DNA of 64,000 nt from Methylobacterium frigidaeris (GTDB taxonomy: Bacteria; Pseudomonadota; Alphaproteobacteria; Rhizobiales; Beijerinckiaceae), in contig NZ_BPQJ01000028.1 in assembly GCF_022179185.1 (NCBI RefSeq), positions 1 to 64,000 on the forward strand, in the 5' to 3' direction. Every line of letters starts with the position of its first letter. Position 1 is the stretch's first letter. A model generated the notes under the pieces. The model did no database searches. It was not told the origin of the DNA and saw nothing but the letters and a program-made list of their open reading frames with translations. Below, piece after piece: positions 26,032-34,156 of the stretch. Both the position numbers and the translations under genes were made by a program.

Positions 26032-26408
26032 CTTGCGCTCCGTTCTGCGCAAAACCGGCCTTTCGGGTCTGGACAAAGTCCCAGTGCCTGAAGCTTGAAG
26101 ACCAGTATGGCGCCGCCGAGCAGGAGGTTGAGCAGGTTGGACACGATGAGGGGAACGCTTCCAAGCGCGGCCCCGTAAGCGAGCCACAGCACGAAGCCGG
26201 CCAGCCGCAGGACGTACATCTTCAGCGAAATCGCGATGCAATCCCGCTCTCGCCAGATCTTCACGACCTGCGGAACAAACGCGTAGGTGGACACACACCC
26301 CGCAACAAAACCGAGTATCAGTGGAAAGTGGATCAACAGCGACTCTCGCGCTATGGTGCATATTGCCGAACGGCTTCGGCTTGACAAGGTTCCGTTTCGC
26401 CCGAACAA
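26028..26408 (-). CDS. SemiSWEET sugar transporter, first of tandem pair
   Basis: This is a second three-segment MtN3/SWEET half-transporter. The family part begins near residue 28 (FPLILGFVAGCVSTYAFVPQVVKIW, here with PQ) and continues LKMYVLRLAGFVLWLAYGAALG. The ATG at 26408 gives 126 residues with an unusual hydrophilic N-terminus. A TTG near 26336 would give a normal length of about 100, so the start is uncertain. The C-terminus carries an extra polar tail with two Cys. It overlaps the following SemiSWEET by four bases. The two differ clearly in sequence, so this is not a recent duplication. Confidence 0.8.
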   Translation of the reverse strand: MFGRNGTLSSRSRSAICTIARESLLIHFPLILGFVAGCVSTYAFVPQVVKIWRERDCIAISLKMYVLRLAGFVLWLAYGAALGSVPLIVSNLLNLLLGGAILVFKLQALGLCPDPKGRFCAERSAR

Positions 26409-27065
26409 TCACGCGGACGACGTTCGGGTTTCACGTGTGACCCGCGCCTACGCTGCATAGCTCTGCTTGGGACCCACTGTGCGGCATTAAATGATCTGCC
26501 TCCATGAAATTGTTTCATCAGCTAGTTTTGTTAATTAGGTCCTGTCGATAGCCCTCGAGCTCCTGTACCGCCAAGGATGCGCTACTTCGCTGCAACTCGC
26601 GGCGTCAGCGATGAGAAATTATACGTTTTTTCAGTTTGCCGCTTTGTCGCCGTTCCTCATTTTAATGCGTCGCATTCACAAAGGCGGGCTGCGCAGCCTC
26701 AGTGGATGGCACCTGAGTCTAGCGCAGCGGCACCTTGCGCAAACTCGGACTCCGATCAACAGCTGCACATAGCGCGTCCGTGCCGATGATCAGCATGTCA
26801 CCCTGGCTCTGGATGAAGACGTGATGCAGTACACATCCATGGAGCTACGTATGTACTTAGGATATGTCCACCTAGTTGCCGTGCTGCGCCGCCGGTACTT
26901 GGGGCGACCTGAGCGCCGGACGGACGCGACCGCCTTGCTCAGCCCGGCTTGCATCGACACGGGCCCATGGAACCGGTGCAGGCCGCGCCGGGTCATCCCA
27001 ATGCGCTTACACTCCTCCGGACGGGTTGGCCGATGGCAGGGCACTGGGCCGCTGGTGTGGACGGG
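26409..27065. other. AT-richer intergenic region, no gene recognised
   Basis: Composition is visibly lower in GC than the neighbours, especially 26480-26700. It separates the leftward SemiSWEET pair from the rightward flavoprotein and should hold promoters for both. Short frames on either strand show no known motif. Confidence 0.5.
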
Positions 27066-28019
27066 ATGCTCGACTGCGTGATCATCGGCGGAGGGCCAGC
27101 CGGTCTGACGGCCGCGCTCTACCTCGCACGCTTCGGTCGTCGCTTCCTTGTCGTGGATGCCGGGAACTCCCGCGCTTCCTGGATCCCAACCAGCCACAAC
27201 ATTCCGGTTTTCGCCGACGGCATTTCCGGTCGCGAGATCCTCGCCCGTCAGCGCGAGCACCTCGCCCGATACGGAGCGCAGGTCACCAGGGGGACGGTTA
27301 CTGCGTTGCGGAAGGGCGAGGGTGGGTTCGCCGCAAGGTTCGCTGACGGGGCAGGCTACCTGCGGGAGGTCTGGGCGTCCCGAGTGCTTCTCGCAACAGG
27401 CGCGGACGACGTGGAGCCTGACCTCCCAGACCTGCCGGGCGCCGTCCGTCACGGCCTCGTGCGCTACTGCCCGATCTGCGACGGCTACGAGGCGCGTGGC
27501 AAGAGCATCGCGGTTGTCGGCTACGGCGATAGAGGCCTGGGCGAGGCTGTCTTCGTCGTCCGCACCTACTCGAACGACGTGACGCTTCTGACACTGGGGC
27601 GCGGGATGGACCTCGACGCGGGCCAGCGCGAGCGCGTGGGCAAGCACGGCATCAAGGTCATCCACGAGCCGGTGACCGAGATCGCCATCGAGGGCGGCAG
27701 AATTACGCTGCTACGTACGGCAGAGGGAGAGGAGCACCGTTTCGAGGTGCTCTACTCGGCCCTCGGGCTGAGGCTCCACTCCGAGCTCGCAGTCGGGCTG
27801 GGGGCCGAGCACGATGGCACGGGCGCCCTCGTAGTCGACGAGCACAACCGCACGACAGTGCCGGGCCTGTACGCGGCCGGCGGTGTCGTACGCGGGCTCG
27901 ACCAGGTCGTCGTTGCGATGGGCCACGGCGCGGTTGCCGCGACCGACATCCACAACCGGTGCGAACTGCCCACCGAGGAAGAGGTCGACAGACCCGAACG
28001 CAAGGCAGGTGAGGTCTGA
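27066..28019 (+). CDS. Thioredoxin-reductase-like FAD oxidoreductase
   Basis: This 317-residue flavoprotein has the TrxR fold. The FAD motif GGGPAG follows the start directly, a second FAD block is GLYAAGGVVRGLDQVVVAMGHGAVAA, and an NAD(P) domain lies in the middle. The redox motif is CPIC at about 137-140 (RYCPICDGYE), where classical thioredoxin reductases have CAxC. The NAD(P) loop reads VVGYGDRGLGEA, not the usual GGGxxA. I chose ATG 27066 because earlier codons have no family match. No thioredoxin gene is nearby, so its partner is unknown. It may reduce another disulfide protein or a small molecule. Confidence 0.85.
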   Translation: MLDCVIIGGGPAGLTAALYLARFGRRFLVVDAGNSRASWIPTSHNIPVFADGISGREILARQREHLARYGAQVTRGTVTALRKGEGGFAARFADGAGYLREVWASRVLLATGADDVEPDLPDLPGAVRHGLVRYCPICDGYEARGKSIAVVGYGDRGLGEAVFVVRTYSNDVTLLTLGRGMDLDAGQRERVGKHGIKVIHEPVTEIAIEGGRITLLRTAEGEEHRFEVLYSALGLRLHSELAVGLGAEHDGTGALVVDEHNRTTVPGLYAAGGVVRGLDQVVVAMGHGAVAATDIHNRCELPTEEEVDRPERKAGEV

Positions 28020-28390
28020 AGCTCGCAGCTGTCGAGGATGCCGCAGGCGTTCACCCAAACCCTTCTTCACGGCCGGTGTTGGTCCGAGGTGCGCCGCACA
28101 GAATGAGCGGGGCCAGGCGCAAGGGCGGCATCAGGACGGTCGAACACGTTCACCGTTGCCCTTACATGCTGCGGCTCCACGAGATGCTCACCGACCTACC
28201 CTTGTCGGTTATCCCGGTCCTGGCGGATGCGCTATCCAGCCGACTGGTTGCCTCCGAGTGCGAAGCCGGGACTGCCGGGGCTCCAGCGAAGACGCTCAGC
28301 GCTATCTCGCAGGCGGGCCTCACTGCAGGGGACACCACTCTGCGCCCTTGGTTCCCGATGTGACGTGGACACTTAAAGAGAGTTGGTTTC
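28020..28390. other. Degraded region, possible small frame
   Basis: A rightward frame at 28076-28363 could encode 95 residues, with an acceptable middle part (HEMLTDLPLSVIPVLADAL). It lacks a convincing ribosome site or known relatives. The surrounding DNA looks like debris between the flavoprotein gene and a glutamine-amidotransferase fragment. Confidence 0.3.
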
Positions 28391-28620
28391 GTGAGTTCAG
28401 CACAGCCCCCATTCCGGTTCCTGGTTGCCGAGAGTGAGACGCCCGAGGCCCGCAAGGAGCGCCGGAATAGCGTGGGCCGCTCGTCCGGCGAGACCTACCT
28501 CGACATCCTGAGGAGGCTCGCGCCCGGCGCCCTCTGCGACTGCATCCAGCCAGCCGACGCCGATGCCGCGCTGCCCCCTCGCGCAGCCCTGGCCGGGTAC
28601 GACGCCGTGTTCCTCATCGC
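28391..28620 (+). pseudogene. Class I glutamine amidotransferase, N-terminal fragment
   Basis: The first about 75 residues, including FLVAESETPEARKERR, SSGETYLDILRRLAPGA and LAGYDAVFL, match the start of GMP-synthase-like class I glutamine amidotransferases. The GSCAGLQ-type nucleophile block should follow soon after. Instead the sequence changes to unrelated material at about 28620. The GTG start at 28391 has AAAGAGAG upstream. The fragment lacks the catalytic Cys and His and cannot work. Confidence 0.65.
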
Positions 28621-28948
28621 TGTTGCAGGGAGCCGTCCATCAGCACGGTTCGCCACTGGCGCAGCATGGAGGGCTGGATCCCGAGTTCCGCGGCTACTAC
28701 GGCATGGGTACGCTCGGCGAAACCGTGCGCTCGATCCTCGCCCTCGCGGCTACCCTACAAACCCGGCACCATTATTAAAGCCGGGCGGGACGTGGACTAC
28801 TACCTCGACGAGTTCCAGGGCTACTGAGCGCGTCGGGCCACGATGGACGCCCTGCTCCGTGAACTGGCATCGCCCACGCCTCGTCGAGTTCGATCTGCTC
28901 CAGGGTCACGTCCGGGTCCGACGGCTGCATCGTGTCGCCCCTCGTTGA
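28621..28948 (+). pseudogene. Fragments of unrecognised genes
   Basis: Protein-like pieces occur in different frames: PEFRGYYGMGTLGETVRSIL in one frame, then PGTIIKAGRDVDYYLDEFQGY ending in TGA at about 28825 in another. They probably belong to one gene with a frameshift near 28750. I cannot name its family. Together with the amidotransferase fragment they show that this kilobase is a patchwork. Confidence 0.4.
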
Positions 28949-29059
28949 ACGGTTCTAGCGGACCGATGTTTGGTGGCATAAATCCGGCTCAACCAGCTTG
29001 CCCCCAACCCGCTGCCGCACCGGTCCCATGGGCAACTTCCATGGCTCGGCGAGTTTCTT

Positions 29060-31894
29060 ATGCACATGGATGTCGAAGTCAGATCCACCCTCCCGCACAC
29101 CCCTGTCACGACGTCTGAAAGGGTCACACGCGCGCGCGATTGGAGCGCGACGCCGCTGGGGCCGCCAGAGAGCTGGCCGGTCGCGTTGCGGACCCTCTGC
29201 GATGTCATCGATGGCTCCGCCCAGCCGATGTTCATTGTCTGGGGAGCGCAGCGCATCCTCCTCTACAACCAGCCCTACGCCGCCATCCTTGCTGACAAGC
29301 ATCCAGCGGCGCTCGGGCACGACTTCCTCGATGTCTGGTCCGAGATCGCGTGGGACCTGACGCCCGTCGTCGAGCGCGCCTACTCCGGCGAGGCCGTCCA
29401 GATGGACGATATCACGCTTGTCATGCACCGCAACGGCGTCTCGAAGGAGGCTCACTTCTCCTTCTCCTACACCCCGATCCGAGGCGAGGACGGGCAAGTC
29501 GCCGGCTTCTTCTCCGCCTGCCTGGAAACCACCGAGCAGGTGCTGGCCGAACGCCAGCGCCAGTTCGTCGCCGACAGGGTGCGGGCAGCCCTCGCGATCA
29601 AGACGGTCGGCATCATCCACTGGGGACCGCAATTCGGTCTGACTGATGTGAACGAGGCGTTCCTGACAATGAGCGGCTTCTCGCGGGAGGAGGCTCTCGG
29701 CAAGACTTGGCAGGAACTGACGCCGAAGGAGTTCTGGCACGCCTCGGAGCGCGCCGTCGAACAGGTGCTCACCCTCGGCGAGGCGGTTCCGTACGAGAAG
29801 CAATACTACCGCAAGGACGGATCCCGTTGGTGGGGCCTGTTCGCGCCACGCAAGGTCGAGGATGGCGTCATCGAGTTCGTGCTCGAAGTGACCGAGCGCA
29901 AGGAAGCCGAGGAGCGGCTGCGGGATCGCGAGCAGCGCCTGCAACTCATCCTCGATTCGGCCACCGACTACGCCATTCTCACGCTCGACCCGGAGCGCCG
30001 GGTGACGAGCTGGTCGCCCGGAGCGGCGCGCACCTTCGGCTACGAGGCACAGGAGATCGTCGGGAGATCGGGCGATGTTCTCTTCACGCCGGAGGATCGC
30101 AAGGCCGGCGTGCCCGAGGAGGAGGCCTCTACGGCCAGGCGGGACTGCCACGCCCCGGACGTGCGCTGGCACCAGCGCAAAGACGGCAGTCGCGTCTTCG
30201 TCAGCGGATCCAACAACGTCCTGCGCGACCCTTCCGGCTTGGAGATCGGCTTCCTCAAGGTGGCCCGCGACGAGACGGAGCGGCGTCGCGCCGAGGAGGA
30301 GGTGCGCGAGACCGAGGAGCGCTACCGGCTCGCGGCGCACGCCACCAACGACGCGATCTGGGACTGGAACTTGGCCACGGATCACATTCGCTGGAACGAG
30401 GCCGTAAAGACGCTCTTCGGCTCCCAGCCAGAAGAGGTCGGGCCATCCGGCGCGTGGTGGAAGGCGAAGATCCACCCCGATGACCGTGCCAGGGTTGTCG
30501 CCGGCATCACGGCCGCCATCGAGGGCGAGAGCGATACCTGGACGGCCGAGTACCGGTTCGAGCGCCGAGACGGCACGTACGCGGACATCCTGGACCGTGG
30601 CACGGTATTGCGGGACCGCTGCGGCCGGGCCGTGCGCATGGTGGGCGCGATGCACGATCTCTCTTCCCATAAGCAGGGCGAAGCCATGCTACGCCAGCTC
30701 AACGAGACGCTGGAGCATCGGGTTGTCCAGGAGGTCGCCTCCCGCCTGAAGACCGAGGACGCGTTGCGCCAGAGCCAAAAGCTGGAGGCCATCGGTCAAC
30801 TCACAGGCGGCGTCGCCCATGACTTCAACAACCTGCTCACTGTCATCCGTGGGGCGGCGCAGATGCTGTGTCGGCCGACCCTCGCGGAGGAGCGCCGGCA
30901 ACGCTATGCCGAGGCCATTTCCGAGACGGCGGACCGCGCCGCCAAGCTGACCAGCCAGCTCCTCGCCTTCTCGCGCAGGCAGGCACTCAAGCCCGAGGTC
31001 TTCAACGTCGGGCAGCGGGTCGATGCCATCGCCGACATGCTGCGCACCGTCGTGGGCTCTCGTGTTGAACTGACCACGCACACCGAGTGCGAGATCTGCT
31101 ACGTCGAAGCCGATCCGAGCCAGTTCGAGACGGCTCTCGTGAACATGGCCGTCAACGCGCGCGACGCGATGGATGGGAACGGCCAACTCAGAATCACAAT
31201 CGAACCGGCTAAAATCATCCCGGGCGTCAGGGGACACAGCGCCGCCGAGGGTGAGTTCGTCGCCGTGTACGTGACCGACACGGGCACGGGCATCCCTCCG
31301 GAGAAGCTGGCGCAGATCTTCGAACCGTTCTTCACCACGAAGGAGGTTGGGAAGGGAACGGGTTTGGGCCTTAGCCAGGTCTACGGCTTCGCCAAGCAGT
31401 CCGGGGGCGAGGTTGGGGTGGATAGCACGCCGGGCGAGGGTACGACGTTCAAGATCTACCTGCCTCGGGTCCCTGCCGCCGTCGCCGAGGCGGCCCTGGA
31501 GAGCGCGGCCACCGACGAGGCGCGCGGGCACGGTCACGTGCTGGTGGTTGAGGACAACGAGCAGGTCGGGCAGTTCTCCACGCAGCTCCTGATCGAGCTC
31601 GGCTTCGAGACCACCTGGGCCCCGAACGCCGAGGCCGCGCTGCGCCTTCTTGAGAAACATCCGGGCCGGTACGCGGCCGTGTTCTCGGACGTGGTCATGC
31701 CGGGAATGAATGGGGTCGAACTCGGCAAGGAGATCCGCAGGCGTATGCCGGACCTGCCGGTGGTGCTGACCAGTGGCTACAGCCACGTTCTCGCCCAGGA
31801 GGGGAGCCACGGCTTCGAGTTGCTGCACAAGCCCTACGCCATCGAGGACCTCACGCGGGTCCTGCGCAGCGCCATCCGCCAGCGCGCCGCTTGA
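29060..31894 (+). CDS. Multi-PAS hybrid sensor histidine kinase
   Basis: This 944-residue kinase has no membrane segment. The N-terminal PAS-like domain (about 20-160, DWSATPLGPPESWPVALR) is shared with the kinase at 21412. Three more PAS units follow, at about 185-285, 295-415 and 420-540. They include NEAFLTMSGFSREEALGKTW and SWSPGAARTFGYEAQEIVGR. A coiled linker, HisKA with GGVAHDFNN, an ATPase domain with DTGTGIP and GTGLGLSQ, and a receiver with Asp in AVFSDVVMPGM and Lys in LLHKPYA complete it. ATG codons at 29060 and 29066 are both possible starts. No dedicated regulator lies next to it. Confidence 0.9.
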   Translation: MHMDVEVRSTLPHTPVTTSERVTRARDWSATPLGPPESWPVALRTLCDVIDGSAQPMFIVWGAQRILLYNQPYAAILADKHPAALGHDFLDVWSEIAWDLTPVVERAYSGEAVQMDDITLVMHRNGVSKEAHFSFSYTPIRGEDGQVAGFFSACLETTEQVLAERQRQFVADRVRAALAIKTVGIIHWGPQFGLTDVNEAFLTMSGFSREEALGKTWQELTPKEFWHASERAVEQVLTLGEAVPYEKQYYRKDGSRWWGLFAPRKVEDGVIEFVLEVTERKEAEERLRDREQRLQLILDSATDYAILTLDPERRVTSWSPGAARTFGYEAQEIVGRSGDVLFTPEDRKAGVPEEEASTARRDCHAPDVRWHQRKDGSRVFVSGSNNVLRDPSGLEIGFLKVARDETERRRAEEEVRETEERYRLAAHATNDAIWDWNLATDHIRWNEAVKTLFGSQPEEVGPSGAWWKAKIHPDDRARVVAGITAAIEGESDTWTAEYRFERRDGTYADILDRGTVLRDRCGRAVRMVGAMHDLSSHKQGEAMLRQLNETLEHRVVQEVASRLKTEDALRQSQKLEAIGQLTGGVAHDFNNLLTVIRGAAQMLCRPTLAEERRQRYAEAISETADRAAKLTSQLLAFSRRQALKPEVFNVGQRVDAIADMLRTVVGSRVELTTHTECEICYVEADPSQFETALVNMAVNARDAMDGNGQLRITIEPAKIIPGVRGHSAAEGEFVAVYVTDTGTGIPPEKLAQIFEPFFTTKEVGKGTGLGLSQVYGFAKQSGGEVGVDSTPGEGTTFKIYLPRVPAAVAEAALESAATDEARGHGHVLVVEDNEQVGQFSTQLLIELGFETTWAPNAEAALRLLEKHPGRYAAVFSDVVMPGMNGVELGKEIRRRMPDLPVVLTSGYSHVLAQEGSHGFELLHKPYAIEDLTRVLRSAIRQRAA

Positions 31895-32092
31895 AGCTGC
31901 GAGCCAACCATGGCCTAGGCCAAGTCCCGGCCGCTTGGCTCGAAGGCGATCCTACCAGGATGGGACACTGCACGAGGCGCAAGCTGCCACGCCTGACATG
32001 CCGCTCGATGGACCTCCTACCTCACCCGCTTGAGGAGGCCTCCGTTGGTGAACCGGCCGAACCACAGCCTGACCGTTCCTCCTGGAAGGGCC

Positions 32093-32122
32093 GAGGGCCG
32101 GCCTCACACGAAGCCGGCCCTC
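32093..32122. terminator. Bidirectional hairpin terminator between convergent genes
   Basis: A perfect 10-bp stem, GAGGGCCGGC at 32093-32102 pairing with 32113-32122, has a 10-base loop. It lies six bases from the stop of the leftward gene at 32129 and about 200 bases after the kinase stop, so it can serve both. It has no T-run. Confidence 0.7.
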
Positions 32123-32128
32123 GATAGC

Positions 32129-32533
32129 CTAGTCGTAAGGATCGAAGGCCGGACCATAACCGTATCCGACCGGGCGAGGCCCGAACCGGCGCGGGCCGTA
32201 GTAGCCGTCGCGCTCCACCACGACGTCTCGCACGACCGGACGAGGCCGGTACACAACCGGGCGCTCCTCGACGACCTCACGGACGACCCGGCGGGCGGGA
32301 CGTTCGACGACCACCTCGCGCACGACCTCGCGCTGTGGAACGACGACGCGGCGCTCTACCACCGTGCGTCGGGTCACCACGGTCCGAGGCGCAACGTAAT
32401 CGTCATAGCCGTAGTCCGACGCCTGGGATGCCGTGGCGACTAGGAGGGTGCCGCCGGCGATGGCTGCCCCGAGGGCTGCAAGTGCGATCTTCCTCATGCT
32501 CTCGTTCACCGCGGTTGAAGAATAGAGCCGCAT
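32129..32533 (-). CDS. Small exported protein with Val/Arg/Glu-rich repeats
   Basis: This 134-residue protein has an N-terminal signal peptide (RKIALAALGAAIAGGTLLVATASQA). The mature part repeats short Val-Val-Arg/Glu units (RTVVERRVVV, EVVREVVVERP, VREVVEERPVV) and ends in a Gly/Tyr/Pro-rich stretch (GYGYGPAFDPYD). I prefer ATG 32533 because GAGAGG lies about seven bases upstream; ATG 32497 would still keep the signal. Such proteins occur in Methylobacterium-like genomes as small periplasmic or surface proteins, with no known role. A hairpin follows the stop. Confidence 0.7.
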   Translation of the reverse strand: MRLYSSTAVNESMRKIALAALGAAIAGGTLLVATASQASDYGYDDYVAPRTVVTRRTVVERRVVVPQREVVREVVVERPARRVVREVVEERPVVYRPRPVVRDVVVERDGYYGPRRFGPRPVGYGYGPAFDPYD

Positions 32534-33031
32534 GACGCGGCCTCTCAAGGAAACGCCCGTAGGTGCCATTTGGCTGAGTCCGCGACGTTCTCGCGCGTCC
32601 CGCCGAGCGGACGTGGTCGGAACGGGCGGGTTCGAGGTCGGGTCGTCCAGAGACCCCACCCGGGAGAATGGCCCTTTTTGGTGACGGCTGCCGTCTTGGC
32701 TATGCGCGGAGCCACGGGTCACTGCTCGATGAAGACCGCTCTTCACCACGTCTGACGTTGGCTCCGTTGGGCCGGCCTCGCGCGCTTGATGTTACCTAGC
32801 TGCGAGGAATAGGTTGTTCATCGCCGCGCTTCTCTCGAACGGCTTCGGACCGTCGCCGGGATCGGCGCAGCGGTAGATGAGTTCTCGGCGCCCCATGTGT
32901 ATCCGGATGCGGGTTTCGCTGAGACCAACCATCAACTTTTTCGCTGGGGACATACGCGACGAGGTCCAAGAGGGCCGGGACGCAGCAAGCGGCAACCGAC
33001 TCGCCGGGGTACAAGTAACTCTCGGCGCGGC
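32534..33031. other. Intergenic, possible very small leftward gene
   Basis: A leftward frame at 32792-32932 would encode 46 residues with a protein-like body (ETRIRIHMGRRELIYRCADP, FERSAAMNNLFLAAR) but no clear ribosome site. It may be a genuine small protein, or part of the adjacent decayed gene. The rest of the stretch shows nothing I can identify. Confidence 0.35.
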
Positions 33032-33478
33032 CTACTCACCCTTGAGCGTAGTGGCGATGGGCTCACCGAGGCGAACGATGGTCTCCATGCCCTCTGGCGT
33101 ATGAGCCAAGATGTCGGCGGCCAGCCCCAAGCACCCGGCTCGCCGAAGATGGCGACCGCCAAGCCGCAGAACTTGGACACAGACTTCTGCGCGCCGCGCG
33201 CGAAAGGCTGATCGAGCGGGCGCCGAACTCTACGAACCCGAGCCGGCCGAAGTTCTTTGTCTCCAGGATGTTCACCTGGCGCTCGTTGCGGATGTAAGGG
33301 TCGGGCATGTTCTGCACGGCCGGCCAGGTGACCGTCCAGAGGCTGCGCCCCACCAGCTGGTGGTCGACGGTGCGGCCATCGTCCAGGTAGTGGACGTGGT
33401 GGTAGTCCACGGGCGAGAGCCGCATCAGGGTGTCGTGCCCCCGGACGCCTCGCTATATGTGTCTGAAGTTGGCCATTA
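33032..33478 (-). pseudogene. Phosphatidylserine decarboxylase-related gene, decayed
   Basis: Reading leftwards, one frame gives MRLSPVDYHHVHY, RNERQVNILETKNFGRLGFVEFGA. A second frame gives KFCGLAVAIFGEPGAW. A third gives ADILAHTPEGMETIVRLGEP and ends at the TAG near 33032. Together these match the central and C-terminal parts of phosphatidylserine decarboxylase family proteins. At least two frameshifts separate them, and the N-terminal third is missing. The GSS-like self-cleavage site cannot be found. The gene is non-functional. Confidence 0.7.
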
Positions 33479-33569
33479 AGTGGACTCGCGCAAAGTCAAA
33501 ATCGAACGTCCGCTAATGGCAGATTTTGTTAAGAAACTCAATGGCAGCGCCTGTGGCCTCGTTTCACGT

Positions 33570-33866
33570 CTAGGCCATGAAAACAATCATCTTCTGTTGA
33601 TGCGGCGGGTAAGCTTTTGCGCCCCGTCGAGCTGTTTCAGAAAGTAATTTTTTCGTTGCGCTTTGTATAGGATGCTGCTTTGGCTGGTTGTGGATTTTTT
33701 CAACACAATCGGCGCACACCACCTTCCCGCGCATCACGGCGACACTCTTGGCGTGACACTCTCGCGGATCCATGTCCGGGAACAGCAGACCGTCCGGGCA
33801 CTGGTCGGTGTTAATGACGACAATCGCGCCGGCTGGAGAATGGCTTGTTGGCGTGCCCTGTCGCAT
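33570..33866 (-). CDS. Small Cys-containing protein of unknown function
   Basis: This 98-residue frame lies in an AT-rich stretch, where a chance long frame is less likely than elsewhere in the window. The middle part has spaced Cys residues (DQCPDGLL, DPRECHAKS, VVCADCVEKI), which could form a small metal site. No clear ribosome site precedes ATG 33866; a start near the VVINTDQCPDG part is possible. I recognise no family. The base composition suggests acquired DNA. Confidence 0.45.
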   Translation of the reverse strand: MRQGTPTSHSPAGAIVVINTDQCPDGLLFPDMDPRECHAKSVAVMRGKVVCADCVEKIHNQPKQHPIQSATKKLLSETARRGAKAYPPHQQKMIVFMA

Positions 33867-34156
33867 TGTATCTTATTGTTTCCAATAAAGGCAGGAGGAG
33901 CACGTATGAGGTCACACGATCTCCGTGATATCGCCTTAACATCTCCGTCACTTAAGGTGACGATGCATTGAATACTTGCTAAGAAAGAATTGATCAATCA
34001 GTAATATCGTTCAGTTATTGCTCGACAAGCCGGACAAGATGTGGGCATTCTCCCGAATGGGAAGTAAGTACAATCGGCGGTCAAAAATATTATGGGCGTG
34101 TGACGCATTGTCACAACTTAAGATGTGTTCTCGGCCGATGATGGTAGAAGGTTTGC

